Positions 25,982 to 37,003 are shown, counted from the stretch's first letter. The stretch: DNA of 64,000 nucleotides from an uncultured Flavobacteriaceae bacterium (GCA_934675205.1 CAKUPQ010000001.1:62001-126000), one strand, 5' to 3'. Notes: generated from the sequence alone by a model not told the origin. Numbers and translations: made by a program.

Positions 25982-28702
25982 TTACAAATTATACTTCACA
26001 GAAAAAATTACATATCTTGGCAATACCGTAGTTTGCGAAGTCGAAATATTGAACTGCGAAAAATTATCCGAATTCAGAGTTCTTGTATTTAAAATATTGG
26101 TTGCAGAAACCCGATATTCCCATTTAGCATCTTTTTTCTGATATCCTAAACTTGCATTCAGAAAATCAAATTTGTTGTCAATGGTATTAGATTTGTTTGT
26201 ATAGCTGTTAAACGTATAATCGGCTGTTAGGGCAAATCCGTTCAGGAAATAATAATCCAATTTGGCAACAGGGCTCGAAGTATAAAAAACCTCGTCCATA
26301 TAATCGCTGATTCTGATTCCGTAGCCTAATTCCAAATTCGGAACATTCTCAAAAGTTGTTCTGATACTTGCAGAATAATTTTGCGAAAACGATTCTCTCG
26401 CACTGGCTGTGGTAACATTCGTAGCAGGATTGGTCTGCATAATATTCCGTTTATCCCAATTTAACGATGCTCTACCATTCACTTTATAATACCTTGCAAA
26501 AGTTCTTCCGTAGCCTACATTTCCTCCTAATGTTTCATCTGCAAAATTCGAGTTGAACGAAGATGACGTACGGTTGATTCCATCAAATTCTGCGATAGAG
26601 TTGATATTGTCCGTCATTCTGCTGTAATTGATTCCTCCGAAAATATTCTGCATATTAAACATACTAAAACTACTGTAATACAAGCTGTGTGTCTGACTTG
26701 TCGAGTTTTCGAGATTTCTGTTTCCTTGATACAAACTGCTGTATCCCTGCAAGACATATCCTTCTACTAAATTCAAAATATCCGTAAAATTGTTCGTAAA
26801 GGCAAAGCGATAGTTTAGCGTTTGTGATTTTTTTATCTGATATTTCACATCGAAATCGGGTAAAATTCGCGTAAAAGTTCGATTGTTTGAACTTCCTAAC
26901 TGGGTATCATTCATTTGATATTGATGAACTGAAAATCCGGGATTAAACGTAAATTTTCCTGTAATAAACTTATAATGCAACCCCAAATACAAATCGTTGA
27001 AAGCGTATGTAACACGGTTATTCAATTCGGGTGCAGTCAAATTATTTTGAGTTCCGTTGTCCAAAATCTGAAACATAGACGAATTAAAATTCTGATACGA
27101 ATACGTATTTCCTAACGTAACATTGATATTCGTTTTGTTGTTCAACGCATAATAATAGTCTAATTTTGAGTCTAACTTATTCGTTTTCAAAAAACGTTCC
27201 TGATACATATCCTGTCTTAACTGATTGTCCACATATCCTGCCAAATCAAAAGGTCTGTTCTCTAAATTCGCATTGTAAAACGGATCTTCGTCCTGATACA
27301 AATGCTGGGCTTCAAACGCAAAAACGTGCTTGTTGTTCGGAGCATAATACAACCCTATATTCTGATTGAACGAAACAGGGTCTTGCTTTTTGTAGGTAGA
27401 AATCTCCTGACTTTGAGCGGTATTCGGAGTTACTTCGGTAACCAAATCGTAATCTTCTGATTGTTGCGATTTTTTAAAGAAAATATCATAATCGAACGTA
27501 ACTTTTTCGTTCGGCTTGTAGTTCGAGCTCAATTTAAGCATTGCCATTTCAGATTTTATTCTGCTTTCCGTATCGGATTCCTGTGTGGTAACGACTTCTC
27601 CCGTATCGGTATTGAGGTACGAATTTCTGCTCCAAGTTTCCATATCGGTTTTGTTGTCGGACAGAATTCCAAAACCGCTTAACCTCCATTTTTCAGTCGG
27701 GTTATAGCTGAAATTCCCCGCTCCGAAACGATTGGTAACTTCTTTAGCTCTGTTATTTGACATCATTCCGATTCCCAAATCATTGCTTGTGATATTAAAA
27801 CTCGTTCCTCCTCTTCGAGCGATATTCTGAAAACCTCCTGTCATTCGGAAATAATCTGACCAAGTCATCGGTTGTTCTCCGATATTATTAAAATTCGTGA
27901 TGAAATTCAGACTGTATTTTTCGCTGTAATAAAACAATTTCGGATTGACAACATACTGTTCGTCCGAATGACCCACTCCGATTCCTGCTGTAATATCTCC
28001 GAACCAAAAGTTTTTCTTTCCTGTTTTCAGCTTGATATTCATCGCTAAATTATCCTGATTATCAGTAACGGAACGCAATTGGTCGTTTTCGTTGTAATTC
28101 CGTAAAACCTCGACTTTATCAACTGCATTAGCTGGAATATTTTTTACTCCGAGTTTGGTATCTCCATCAAAAAAATCCTTTCCGTCAACCATCAACTTAT
28201 TGATGTTTTTCCCTTCTACGGATACATTTCCGTCATCATCAACTTCCATTCCGGGCAACTTTTTCAGGACATCTTCGAGCTTTCGTTCCGTTCCACTCGT
28301 AAACGAATCCGCATTATAAACAATCGTATCACCTTGTATGGAAACAGGCATCACGTGAACGATTTCGACTCCCTCAATCATCAGACTTTCTCCTTCCATT
28401 TTTATCGGAAGAAAAACATCTTCGGTTTTGGTTGTCAAATCAACCGTTTTCGGACTAAATCCTAAATAGCTGACTTTTAATTGATATTTGGTATTTGGCT
28501 TTAGCGAAAGTAGGTACTGACCTCTATCTCCCGTAATGTTGTAACCGTCCATTTTATTGTCGTCAAGATTGACAGCCATTACGTTTGCCATTTCAAGTGG
28601 AATCCCCAAACTATCGGTTACAACTCCTTGAACTTTGATTTTTTGAGCATAGGTAAACCCGAAAAATATCAGGCAAAATGTAGTGAGTAAGTGTTTTTTC
28701 AT
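25982..28702 (-). CDS. Outer-membrane beta-barrel protein with carboxypeptidase-like and plug domains
   Basis: The 906-residue protein has a signal peptide (to about 19, FTYAQ) and a carboxypeptidase-regulatory-like domain (about 22-110, KVQGVVTDSLGIPLEMANV). A TonB-receptor-type plug (about 125-205; LPGMEVDDDGNVSVEGKN and VDGKDFFDG) is followed by a long barrel (to VKYNL-COOH). It fits the OMP_b-brl_3 family, which resembles TonB-dependent receptors but has no proven ligand. It follows two GLPGLI genes and precedes the retropepsin-like lipoprotein gene, all on one strand. Confidence 0.9.
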   Translation of the reverse strand: MKKHLLTTFCLIFFGFTYAQKIKVQGVVTDSLGIPLEMANVMAVNLDDNKMDGYNITGDRGQYLLSLKPNTKYQLKVSYLGFSPKTVDLTTKTEDVFLPIKMEGESLMIEGVEIVHVMPVSIQGDTIVYNADSFTSGTERKLEDVLKKLPGMEVDDDGNVSVEGKNINKLMVDGKDFFDGDTKLGVKNIPANAVDKVEVLRNYNENDQLRSVTDNQDNLAMNIKLKTGKKNFWFGDITAGIGVGHSDEQYVVNPKLFYYSEKYSLNFITNFNNIGEQPMTWSDYFRMTGGFQNIARRGGTSFNITSNDLGIGMMSNNRAKEVTNRFGAGNFSYNPTEKWRLSGFGILSDNKTDMETWSRNSYLNTDTGEVVTTQESDTESRIKSEMAMLKLSSNYKPNEKVTFDYDIFFKKSQQSEDYDLVTEVTPNTAQSQEISTYKKQDPVSFNQNIGLYYAPNNKHVFAFEAQHLYQDEDPFYNANLENRPFDLAGYVDNQLRQDMYQERFLKTNKLDSKLDYYYALNNKTNINVTLGNTYSYQNFNSSMFQILDNGTQNNLTAPELNNRVTYAFNDLYLGLHYKFITGKFTFNPGFSVHQYQMNDTQLGSSNNRTFTRILPDFDVKYQIKKSQTLNYRFAFTNNFTDILNLVEGYVLQGYSSLYQGNRNLENSTSQTHSLYYSSFSMFNMQNIFGGINYSRMTDNINSIAEFDGINRTSSSFNSNFADETLGGNVGYGRTFARYYKVNGRASLNWDKRNIMQTNPATNVTTASARESFSQNYSASIRTTFENVPNLELGYGIRISDYMDEVFYTSSPVAKLDYYFLNGFALTADYTFNSYTNKSNTIDNKFDFLNASLGYQKKDAKWEYRVSATNILNTRTLNSDNFSQFNISTSQTTVLPRYVIFSVKYNL

Positions 28703-28811
28703 TGTTTTTTTGTTTTCCCGCAGATTTTCACAAATAAAACCTATTGCAAAGTCGCAAAGGTTTTTATATAAATTCTTAAAGTTGTTTGTTTTCTATTCTC
28801 TATTCTCTTTT

Positions 28812-29690
28812 TTATCTTCCCATTCGCATTCCTCCTCTGCCTTGTCCTCTACCCATTTTTTGAAATTCCTCCATTTTTTCCATCATAATTTTTTGGTATT
28901 CCGCTTGGGTAACAACTTGTCCTTTTCTTGGAGCTTTGATTTCTTTTTTCTCTTTCGGATTGATGACGATTTTAGAGCAAAGAACGGTTGTTTTGCCAGA
29001 GCTTACTTCCATAATCAATCCTGGTAATCCCCAATAATTTGACGGACCTTGCGAAATCGGAATTTCGGGAGTGTACCAAGCCGTTACGATAACTTCATCA
29101 GGAATCTCTATCATATCCAAAAAGTTGGTTGAGCTTTCCTGCTTTTCCTTTTCTTTGTCATCTTTTACCTCTTTTCGGGTCATATTCTTAAAATCGGTTG
29201 CATCAAACGGAACTTTTGCAGTCGCCTTAAAACACATATAATTCCCGATTTGTTTGGATTCTGTTCCGAGTTCCCATTCAAAAACCTGAAGTGAATCTTT
29301 AATCAAAAACTCTTTTCCGAAAAATTCTCTTTCCTGAATAAAAGTTTTTTCTTTTACATTTTTATAATAAATTCCTCCGTACATACTGTTTGACATCATT
29401 CGGAAGCCTTGTGCCATCGGATTGTCTGCTCCTGCTTCAATCACAATTTCTTCCTCATAAACCGAAGTGTCTTTGTCAAAATGCAACACAAATGTTTTTT
29501 CGGACATTTTTTTCATCTGCTCCTGAATCATTTTCTGCATTTCTGCGGGAATTTGCCTTGCTCTATCGTCATTAGGCATCATATCTTCCGTAGAAGTTTT
29601 TGACATATACGTTGCTGTTCCTCTAAAAGCCTGTGCATTCAACACAAAAGACCCGAAAGTCAAAATCAATAAAGTCGTTATTTTTTTCAT
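28812..29690 (-). CDS. GLPGLI family exported protein (copy 2)
   Basis: The protein has 292 residues from the ATG at 29,690; a longer reading to 29,726 is rejected because the signal peptide starts at MKKITTLLIL. The signature WGLPGLIMEV is at about 217-226, and AWYTPEIPISQGP precedes it. GNYMCFKATA and a Gly/Arg/Met-rich tail (GQGRGGMRMGR) are also visible. It is probably periplasmic or surface-exposed. GLPGLI proteins are widespread in Bacteroidota, and their function is not established. It is a paralog of the gene at 29,744, sharing AWYTPEIPI exactly. Confidence 0.93.
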   Translation of the reverse strand: MKKITTLLILTFGSFVLNAQAFRGTATYMSKTSTEDMMPNDDRARQIPAEMQKMIQEQMKKMSEKTFVLHFDKDTSVYEEEIVIEAGADNPMAQGFRMMSNSMYGGIYYKNVKEKTFIQEREFFGKEFLIKDSLQVFEWELGTESKQIGNYMCFKATAKVPFDATDFKNMTRKEVKDDKEKEKQESSTNFLDMIEIPDEVIVTAWYTPEIPISQGPSNYWGLPGLIMEVSSGKTTVLCSKIVINPKEKKEIKAPRKGQVVTQAEYQKIMMEKMEEFQKMGRGQGRGGMRMGR

Positions 29691-29743
29691 TTTTGCTGTT
29701 TTTTTATGAATAAGACGTAAACACAATAGTTTTGTTACAAAAT

Positions 29744-30574
29744 TTATCCTCCAATCTGTATGATTATACCTCCGTCTTTGGATTTTGGCATACTTTCAAA
29801 TCGTTTCTTAATCATTTCATCATATTCCTCTTTAGAAATTGTTTTTCCTTTAAGAGCTTTAATTTTAATAGGCTTTTTCGGATTTAAAACGATTTCGGAA
29901 CATAAATAAACCGTATTCGGGGTGTACAGCTCCAATATCAGTCCGGGTAGCCCTCCGAATTTTTCAGGTCCGTTCGGAATCGGGATTTCGGGAGTGTACC
30001 AAGCTGTATGAACGATGTCTTTTTCAGGAATCATTGAAAGCAAATCTGTTGTTTTCCCTGATTTTTCTTCTGATTTTTCTTCTTCTTTATCCTCTAATAA
30101 ATTTTTCGGTTTAATTGTTCGGGTCGCTTTATAAGCAATATAATTCCCGATTTGCTTACTTTCCGAAGAAAGCTCCCAACCTGAAGTGTATAAAGTGTCT
30201 TTTATCAAATGGGTTTTCCCTAAAAAATCATTTTCCGAAAAGGAATAGTTTTCTTTCAGATTTTTATACAATTTTCCTGCTGTACCTCCACTAAACGAAC
30301 CAAAAGAAACACTTCCTGAAGTCGGCTGTTCTAATTTTTCTTCTTCTGTATATAAAGATTCGTCTTGAGTAAATTCTAAAAAGAATGTTTGGTCAACTCC
30401 CTTTTTCATCATTTCTTCAAGCTGTTTTGTAAGTTCTGGGTTTTTGTCACCTTCTACTTTAATGCTGGTAGTACCGAATGATTTTTTCACCTGATAGGTT
30501 GCTTTTCCCGAAAAATTCTGTGCCGACATTCCCAAAGAAATCAACACAATAAACAATGTAATTAGCTTTTTCAT
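29744..30574 (-). CDS. GLPGLI family exported protein (copy 1)
   Basis: The 276-residue protein from the ATG at 30,574 has a signal peptide ending near residue 18 (LGMSAQ). The family signature reads FGGLPGLILELYTP, preceded by HTAWYTPEIPIPNGP, and GNYIAYKATR matches the central conserved block. It is the first gene of a same-strand group: this gene, the second GLPGLI gene (53-base gap), the barrel gene (109-base gap) and the retropepsin gene (11-base gap). The two GLPGLI proteins are clearly duplicates. No activity is known for the family. Confidence 0.93.
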   Translation of the reverse strand: MKKLITLFIVLISLGMSAQNFSGKATYQVKKSFGTTSIKVEGDKNPELTKQLEEMMKKGVDQTFFLEFTQDESLYTEEEKLEQPTSGSVSFGSFSGGTAGKLYKNLKENYSFSENDFLGKTHLIKDTLYTSGWELSSESKQIGNYIAYKATRTIKPKNLLEDKEEEKSEEKSGKTTDLLSMIPEKDIVHTAWYTPEIPIPNGPEKFGGLPGLILELYTPNTVYLCSEIVLNPKKPIKIKALKGKTISKEEYDEMIKKRFESMPKSKDGGIIIQIGG

Positions 30575-30665
30575 AATAATTGAGTTAAAGTTCATCTCAC
30601 AAATAAATAAAAAATAATGTTATCAAATCACTTGATAAATGTTAATGAATGTTAATAAAGTTTTT

Positions 30666-30696
30666 TTTGTCTTATGCCAACTTTTTACTAAATTCG
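30666..30696 (+). promoter_or_regulatory. Promoter of the AddA-like gene
   Basis: TTTG at 30,666-30,669, a 19 bp spacer, then TAAATTCG at 30,689-30,696 (one mismatch to TAnnTTTG). It predicts a start near 30,702 and a short leader to the TTG codon at 30,718. Confidence 0.6.
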
Positions 30697-30717
30697 TCAA
30701 TCTAAAAACTCTTCCTT

Positions 30718-33700
30718 TTGAAAAAACACGTTTTTGAAATATACAACGCTTCTGCAGGGTCAGGAAAAACCTATACGTTGGTTCGGGAATACCTCAAAAT
30801 TTTACTGACTTCTAAACGTGATGATGCTTACAAAAATATTTTGGCTATTACCTTTACCAACAAAGCTGTTGAGGAAATGAAATCCCGAATTGTGTGGACT
30901 TTGGAGGAATTTTCCAAAGACAATCCTGACAAAAAAGCCAATGATATGCTTTTGGATATTGCCTCGCAAACGGGAGTGAATCCGAAAGTCATTCAGGAAA
31001 AATCTCGAAAAATCATTAAGAATATCATTCATAATTACGCTTCATTTGATATTTCGACTATTGACAAATTCACACATAGGGTAATCCGTTCGTTTGCTTT
31101 AGATTTGGATTTACCGATGTCTTTTGAGGTTTCTTTAGATACGGAAAACTTGCTTTCAGAAGCTGTTGACAGTGTGATTGCACAAGCAGGAGAAGACGAA
31201 AATCTAACCAAACTTTTGGTCGAATTTGCAACCGAAAAAGCCGATGACGACAAATCGTGGGACGTAACCCGAGAGTTTTTGGAAATCAGTAAATTACTTG
31301 CCAACGAAAACAACCGAACCGAAATTTCGCATTTTCAGAACAAAACGATTTCTGATTTTTTGAAGATAAAACACAATATTTTCAGAATCTGTAAAGAATT
31401 GGAAGACGAAATCATTTCCATTGCTCAAAAAGCACTACAACTCATTGAGGATAAAGGGATTCTGCACAACTCGTTTAACAGAAGTTATGTTCCGAAACTA
31501 TTAGAAAAAATCGCATCAGGAACAATCGAAATCAACATAAACCACTACAAAAGATTGGAAAATCAGGAGGAACGTTATGCTAAATCCGTTCCTCAAAATC
31601 AAAAAGATTTGGTTGATGAAATTGCTCTCGATATTTTAAATGCTCTGAAAACAATCAACCAAAAAGCAGGAAAACTGTTTTTTTACAAAGCTTTTCTGAA
31701 AAACTTAACTCCGTTATCAGTTTTGAACACGGTCAATCAGGAGCTTTTGAAGATTCAGCAGGAACAAAACATTCTTTCGATTTCGGAGTTTAACAACATC
31801 ATTCACAAGGAGATAAAAGAGCAACCCGCACCGTTTATTTACGAAAAGTTAGGTGATAGATATACCCATTTTTTTATTGACGAATTTCAGGACACTTCGC
31901 AGCTGCAATGGGAAAATCTGATTCCGTTGATTGACAATGCTCTTTCGGGAGAAAACGATTACGGAGAAAAAGGTTCTCTGATGATTGTGGGAGACCCAAA
32001 ACAATCCATTTATCGTTGGAGAGGTGGAAAAGCTGAGCAATTTATCGACCTTTCGAACTGCGAAAATCCGTTTTCAAATCCCAATAAAAATGTCGAAAAC
32101 CTCGAAAAAAATTTCCGAAGCTATTCGGAAGTCATCAATTTTAACAACGAGTTTTTCGGGTTTTTGGCTGATGAATTTTCGGAAGAAAATTACAAAAATA
32201 TTTATCTGAAAAGTTCTCAACTCCTCAATGATAATATCGGAGGTTGTGTGAATATTTCGTTTGTCAATGAAAATGATTTGTCAGAAAACGATGATGATGA
32301 ACTTTCGGAAAAAAGCGATTTGTACCTCAAATCGGTTATGGAAATCATCGAAAAAGCCCGAAATCAAGGGTTTGAATATCGGGAAATTGTTATCCTTATC
32401 AGAAGGAATTCCGAAGGGATTTTGATTGCTAATCACCTGACAGAAAACAATATACCGATTGTTTCTTCCGAAACTCTTTTGATTTCTAATTCGGACGAAG
32501 TGATTTTTTTAATCAATCTGTTGGAATTCATCAAAAACAAAAATAACGTTCAGGCAAAAGCGAATTTTCTGTACTATCTCGGACGAAATTTAGAGGTAAA
32601 TCCGATTCACGATTTTCTGAAAAAAGGAGTTGATTTTAAAGACGAAAAAGCATTTGAAAATTGGCTCAAAACCTACGGAATCGAATTTTCGTTTGAAGGA
32701 ATTCGCAGAAAACCACTTTACGAAACTACCGAAATTTTGGTTGAAACGTTCCTGAAAAAATCAAATAATGTGTATGTTCAGAGTTTTTTGGATTTGGTTT
32801 TGGAACAAAACATCAGAAGTCAGTCCAATATTGACGATTTTTTGGAATATTGGAAAAAAGACGGACACAAAAAAAGTATTCCTTCCCCAAAAGGAAATGC
32901 CATTCAGATTATGACCATTCACAAATCCAAAGGATTGGAATTTCCCGTTGTGATTTTTCCGTTTGCAGAGCAGGATTATTCCCGAAAAAAGGATAAACTT
33001 TGGGTAGAAAACGACTTGGAAGAAATCGAACTTCCGAAAGTATTGGTAAACAACAATGCGTCTGTCGAAAATTATTCCGAAAAAGCATCAGAAACCTATT
33101 ATCTCAAAAATCAGGAGGAACTTTTGGATAATATAAACGTAGTTTATGTAGCCCTGACAAGGGCTGTCGAACAGTTGCACATTATTTCGAGAATCAGCTT
33201 TAACAACAAGGGAGAAGTGCAGTTAAAAAATGCATTGTCTTCGTTTTTTATTCGTTTTTTAGAGAAAAAAGGTGTTTTTGACAAAGACAAATTCGATTAC
33301 TCTTTTGGAGAATCAGTCCGAAAATCCGTTAAAAAAGAAGAAAAAGACAACCGAAAAACAATCGAATCTGTCCGAGAGAATTTTGATGCAAAAAACATCA
33401 AAATTGCTACGCTTGATGCCATTATGTGGGATACTAAACAACAAAAATCCATCGAATACGGAAATTTGGTTCACGAGGTTTTATCAATGATACATTCGGA
33501 TAAGGATATCGATAAGGCAATCGAATTTTCAATCGACAAAGGACTTATCGCATTCGACAAAAAAGAAGAAATCCGCAATACAATCGAGAATATTATGCTA
33601 CATCAGGATTTAAGGGATTTTTATAATTCTGATTATGCAATTCTGAACGAAAGAACCATTATCCGAAAAGGGAAACCTCTTGCAAAACCCGATAAAGTCG

Positions 33701-33873
33701 TCTTAAAATCGAATAATGAAACGATGATTCTGGATTACAAAACAGGTTCTGCCTCTAACAAACACAAAGAGCAAATCGAAAATTATGCAAATGCGTTAGA
33801 AGAAATGAATCTGAAAGTAACCCAAAAAACATTGGTTTATATTGGAGAAAATATTGAGGTTATAAACCTTTAG
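30718..33873 (+). CDS. UvrD-family helicase-exonuclease, AddA/RecB-like
   Basis: The 1,051-residue enzyme probably processes double-strand DNA ends for recombination. Superfamily 1 helicase motifs run in order: Walker A NASAGSGKTYTL (9-20), AITFTNKAVEEMK (motif Ia), DEFQDTSQLQWENL (Walker B, about 390), VGDPKQSIYRWRGG (motif III), TIHKSKGLEFPVV (motif V, about 735) and YVALTRAVEQLHI (motif VI). A C-terminal PD-(D/E)XK nuclease has AKPDKVV and MILDYKTG (about 985-1010). The start is TTG at 30,718; no ATG lies close by. An AddB-like partner is expected but is not in this window. Confidence 0.93.
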   Translation: MKKHVFEIYNASAGSGKTYTLVREYLKILLTSKRDDAYKNILAITFTNKAVEEMKSRIVWTLEEFSKDNPDKKANDMLLDIASQTGVNPKVIQEKSRKIIKNIIHNYASFDISTIDKFTHRVIRSFALDLDLPMSFEVSLDTENLLSEAVDSVIAQAGEDENLTKLLVEFATEKADDDKSWDVTREFLEISKLLANENNRTEISHFQNKTISDFLKIKHNIFRICKELEDEIISIAQKALQLIEDKGILHNSFNRSYVPKLLEKIASGTIEININHYKRLENQEERYAKSVPQNQKDLVDEIALDILNALKTINQKAGKLFFYKAFLKNLTPLSVLNTVNQELLKIQQEQNILSISEFNNIIHKEIKEQPAPFIYEKLGDRYTHFFIDEFQDTSQLQWENLIPLIDNALSGENDYGEKGSLMIVGDPKQSIYRWRGGKAEQFIDLSNCENPFSNPNKNVENLEKNFRSYSEVINFNNEFFGFLADEFSEENYKNIYLKSSQLLNDNIGGCVNISFVNENDLSENDDDELSEKSDLYLKSVMEIIEKARNQGFEYREIVILIRRNSEGILIANHLTENNIPIVSSETLLISNSDEVIFLINLLEFIKNKNNVQAKANFLYYLGRNLEVNPIHDFLKKGVDFKDEKAFENWLKTYGIEFSFEGIRRKPLYETTEILVETFLKKSNNVYVQSFLDLVLEQNIRSQSNIDDFLEYWKKDGHKKSIPSPKGNAIQIMTIHKSKGLEFPVVIFPFAEQDYSRKKDKLWVENDLEEIELPKVLVNNNASVENYSEKASETYYLKNQEELLDNINVVYVALTRAVEQLHIISRISFNNKGEVQLKNALSSFFIRFLEKKGVFDKDKFDYSFGESVRKSVKKEEKDNRKTIESVRENFDAKNIKIATLDAIMWDTKQQKSIEYGNLVHEVLSMIHSDKDIDKAIEFSIDKGLIAFDKKEEIRNTIENIMLHQDLRDFYNSDYAILNERTIIRKGKPLAKPDKVVLKSNNETMILDYKTGSASNKHKEQIENYANALEEMNLKVTQKTLVYIGENIEVINL

Positions 33874-33943
33874 AAACATTGATTTTTTTATAGAAACACA
33901 AAATTACACACCTATAGACAGGCAAGAATTTACACAAATATTT

Positions 33944-33951
33944 TATCTTTG
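33944..33951 (+). promoter_or_regulatory. -7 element for the small membrane protein gene
   Basis: TATCTTTG matches TAnnTTTG 28 bases before the ATG at 33,980. No clear TTG is found at the proper distance. Confidence 0.4.
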
Positions 33952-33979
33952 TAGGAACAGATAATTTAAAATCAAACAA

Positions 33980-34177
33980 ATGGAAAATAACCAAACCACT
34001 CCAAAACCTCAACCCAAAAAAGCAGGGTTATTCGTTCTTTTAATAGCATTTTTCTTGATAATAAGAGGAGGAATGCGACTGTTTGAAAGCAATGTGAATA
34101 ATTTTGAAATTGTTTTCGGTTCGTTGATGATAATTGTCGGAATAGCAGGAGTTGTGTACTATTTTAAACAGAGATAA
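33980..34177 (+). CDS. Small membrane protein of unknown function
   Basis: The 65-residue protein has a lysine- and proline-rich cytoplasmic start (NQTTPKPQPKKAG), then two hydrophobic helices (about 17-32 and 43-62) joined by a short turn, ending in FKQR. I do not recognise a family. It has its own -7 box and sits between the AddA-like gene and clpC, with 213 bases of AT-rich spacer before the latter. Confidence 0.7.
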   Translation: MENNQTTPKPQPKKAGLFVLLIAFFLIIRGGMRLFESNVNNFEIVFGSLMIIVGIAGVVYYFKQR

Positions 34178-34344
34178 CGAACTTTTTTGATTAATGGTTC
34201 TCTTTGTTACAAACATAAAATAAAACTGACAATTATCTGAAAATCAAACTTAAAACCTATCCAAAACGAACTTTTTGTTATTTATTGTCATTCTAAACAG
34301 AATAAAAATCCAAAAATCTGCCAAAAAGACTTAACGGAACAATT

Positions 34345-34376
34345 TTTGCGTTATCATAGAAAAAATTTTACCTTTA
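34345..34376 (+). promoter_or_regulatory. Promoter of clpC
   Basis: TTTG at 34,345-34,348, a 20 bp spacer, then TACCTTTA at 34,369-34,376 (one mismatch). It predicts a start near 34,382, only about 9 bases before the ATG. No CtsR- or CIRCE-like operator is visible in the 213-base upstream gap. Confidence 0.6.
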
Positions 34377-34390
34377 CACATTAAAGACAT

Positions 34391-36949
34391 ATGATTATGT
34401 ACGATAATTTTTCACCAAGAGTAAAAGATGTTATCACTTACAGTAAAGAAGAAGCCTTGCGTTTAGGACACGATTTTATTGGAACAGAGCATTTTATACT
34501 CGGAATATTAAGAGACGGGAACGGAAAAGCGTTTACTATTCTTCAGAATTTAGCTGTTGATTTGGATTATCTCCGCAAAAAAATAGAAGGTTTAAGTCCG
34601 TTTAACGAAAATGCTTTAGTCAATAACGACAAAAAGAATTTACACCTGACCCGTCAGGCTGATAGGGCTTTAAAAATGTCTTTGCTTGAGGCTAAAAGTT
34701 TCCGCAATTCTTCCATAAGCACAGGACATTTGCTATTATGTATCCTAAAAAATGAAAACGACCCTACTACAAAACTTCTGAACAAGATGAAAATCGAATA
34801 TGAAGTGGTCAGAGATCTATTTTTGAATCTAATGTCAGACGACAGAGCTGATAATTTTATAGAAAACCTACCTAAAAATGAGGCTTTCGGAAGTGATGCT
34901 TCTGATGCGTCAAGAGAGGCAGGAGGATTTACCTCTGCCAATAAACCTGCCAAAAAATCAAAAACTCCGGTTTTGGATAACTTCGGTAGGGATTTAACCG
35001 AAATGGCAGAAGAAGGAAAACTTGACCCTGTTGTCGGAAGAGAAAAAGAAATCGAAAGGGTTTCGCAAATTTTAAGTCGAAGAAAGAAAAACAATCCACT
35101 TTTGATTGGAGAACCAGGGGTTGGAAAATCTGCTATTGCCGAAGGGTTGGCACTCCGAATCGTTCAGAAAAAAGTTTCGAGAATCCTGTACGGAAAAAGA
35201 GTTGTTACACTTGATCTGGCAAGTTTGGTAGCAGGAACAAAATACAGAGGGCAGTTTGAAGAACGTATGAAAGCCGTAATGAACGAGCTTGAAAAGAATG
35301 ACGATATTATTCTGTTTATAGACGAAATTCACACCATTGTCGGAGCGGGAGGAGCAACAGGTTCGCTTGATGCTTCGAATATGTTCAAACCTGCCTTGGC
35401 AAGAGGAGAAATCCAATGTATTGGAGCCACAACTCTTGACGAATACAGACAATACATCGAAAAAGACGGAGCTTTAGAAAGGCGTTTCCAAAAGGTAATT
35501 GTCGAGCCGACTTCGGTTGAAGAGACTATTACCATTCTGAACAATATCAAAGGAAAATACGAAGACCACCACAATGTTACTTATACTCCCGAGGCTATTG
35601 AAGCTTGTGTAAAACTCACAAGCAGGTATATGACCGACCGATTTTTGCCGGACAAAGCCATTGATGCTCTGGACGAAGTTGGTTCGAGGGTACATATTAC
35701 CAATATTGATGTTCCACAGCAGATTTTGGATTTGGAACGTCAGTTGGAAGAAGTTCGTGAGCTTAAAAATTCGGTTGTAAAACGTCAGAAATATGAGGAA
35801 GCCGCTAAACTTCGTGATGATGAAAAACGCATCGAAAAAGATTTAGCCATAGCACAAGAACAATGGGAAGAAGAATCAAAAACCAATAGAATCCAAGTAA
35901 CGGAAGACAATGTGGCTGATGTGGTTTCGATGATGACGGGAATCCCTGTAAATCGTATTGCACAGACCGAAAGCAACAAACTCGCAAAACTTCCGGAGCT
36001 TATCAAAGGAAAAGTTATCGGACAAGACGAGGCTGTAAACAAAATTGCGAAATCTATCCAACGAAACAGAGCCGGACTGAAAGACCCGAACAGACCGATT
36101 GGTTCATTCATTTTTCTGGGACAAACAGGAGTTGGAAAAACACAATTAGCCAAAGTTATAGCCCGTGAGCTTTTCGATTCGGAAGACACGCTTATCAGAA
36201 TTGATATGAGTGAATATATGGAAAAATTTGCCATATCAAGACTTGTGGGAGCTCCTCCGGGATACGTAGGATACGAAGAAGGTGGACAGCTTACGGAAAA
36301 AGTTCGCAGAAAACCGTATGCTGTTGTGTTGTTAGACGAAATCGAAAAAGCACATCCGGACGTTTTCAATATGATGCTGCAAGTGCTTGATGACGGATTT
36401 TTAACGGATAGTTTAGGTCGAAAAATCGACTTCCGAAATACGATTATTATTATGACTTCAAATATCGGAGCAAGACAGCTCAAGGATTTCGGACAGGGAG
36501 TCGGATTCGGAACATCTGCCAAATTGTCACAAGCAGAGGAACACTCCAAAGGAATTATCGAAAATGCCCTCAAAAAAGCCTTTGCTCCTGAATTTTTGAA
36601 CAGAATTGATGATGTAGTCGTATTTAACGCTCTCGAAAAAGAACACATTGACCAAATCATCAATATCGAACTTGAAAAACTGTATAAGCGAATTGCAGAT
36701 TTAGGTTATACCTTGAGATTATCCGAAAAAGCAATCAATTTTATAGCTGACAAAGGTTATGACAAGCAATTCGGAGCAAGACCTCTGAAACGTGCTATCC
36801 AAAAGTATGTGGAAGATGCTTTGGCAGAAGAAATCATCACTTCTAAAATTTCGTCAGGAGATGAAATTTTTATGGATTTGGAAGACGGAGCAGAAGAGCT
36901 TTTGGTTACTATCAATAAAGCGGAGAATACGACAAGTAGAGACGTGTAG
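34391..36949 (+). CDS. clpC: ATP-dependent Clp protease ATP-binding subunit ClpC
   Basis: ClpC is an AAA+ unfoldase that feeds substrates to ClpP. The 852 residues contain the double Clp N domain (about 1-150), AAA1 with Walker [10 protein letters not shown] (about 238-246) and [11 protein letters not shown], a UVR-type middle region ([14 protein letters not shown], about 475-488), AAA2 with GQTGVGKTQ (about 576-584) and the arginine-rich NRIDDVVVF segment, and a C-terminal D2-small domain ([16 protein letters not shown]). This is the normal order and size. Two ATGs (34,391 and 34,397) are possible starts. Confidence 0.96.
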   Translation: MIMYDNFSPRVKDVITYSKEEALRLGHDFIGTEHFILGILRDGNGKAFTILQNLAVDLDYLRKKIEGLSPFNENALVNNDKKNLHLTRQADRALKMSLLEAKSFRNSSISTGHLLLCILKNENDPTTKLLNKMKIEYEVVRDLFLNLMSDDRADNFIENLPKNEAFGSDASDASREAGGFTSANKPAKKSKTPVLDNFGRDLTEMAEEGKLDPVVGREKEIERVSQILSRRKKNNPLLIGEPGVGKSAIAEGLALRIVQKKVSRILYGKRVVTLDLASLVAGTKYRGQFEERMKAVMNELEKNDDIILFIDEIHTIVGAGGATGSLDASNMFKPALARGEIQCIGATTLDEYRQYIEKDGALERRFQKVIVEPTSVEETITILNNIKGKYEDHHNVTYTPEAIEACVKLTSRYMTDRFLPDKAIDALDEVGSRVHITNIDVPQQILDLERQLEEVRELKNSVVKRQKYEEAAKLRDDEKRIEKDLAIAQEQWEEESKTNRIQVTEDNVADVVSMMTGIPVNRIAQTESNKLAKLPELIKGKVIGQDEAVNKIAKSIQRNRAGLKDPNRPIGSFIFLGQTGVGKTQLAKVIARELFDSEDTLIRIDMSEYMEKFAISRLVGAPPGYVGYEEGGQLTEKVRRKPYAVVLLDEIEKAHPDVFNMMLQVLDDGFLTDSLGRKIDFRNTIIIMTSNIGARQLKDFGQGVGFGTSAKLSQAEEHSKGIIENALKKAFAPEFLNRIDDVVVFNALEKEHIDQIINIELEKLYKRIADLGYTLRLSEKAINFIADKGYDKQFGARPLKRAIQKYVEDALAEEIITSKISSGDEIFMDLEDGAEELLVTINKAENTTSRDV

Positions 36950-37003
36950 TTGCGTGAATTTTGTAGTTAGCAGGAATTTCAACCAAGAAATCGTAAAAAT
37001 TAT

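Noticed and set aside
34178..34390. Possible small gene in the clpC upstream gap
   Set aside because: No frame of useful length with coding character; only AT-rich sequence and the clpC promoter.
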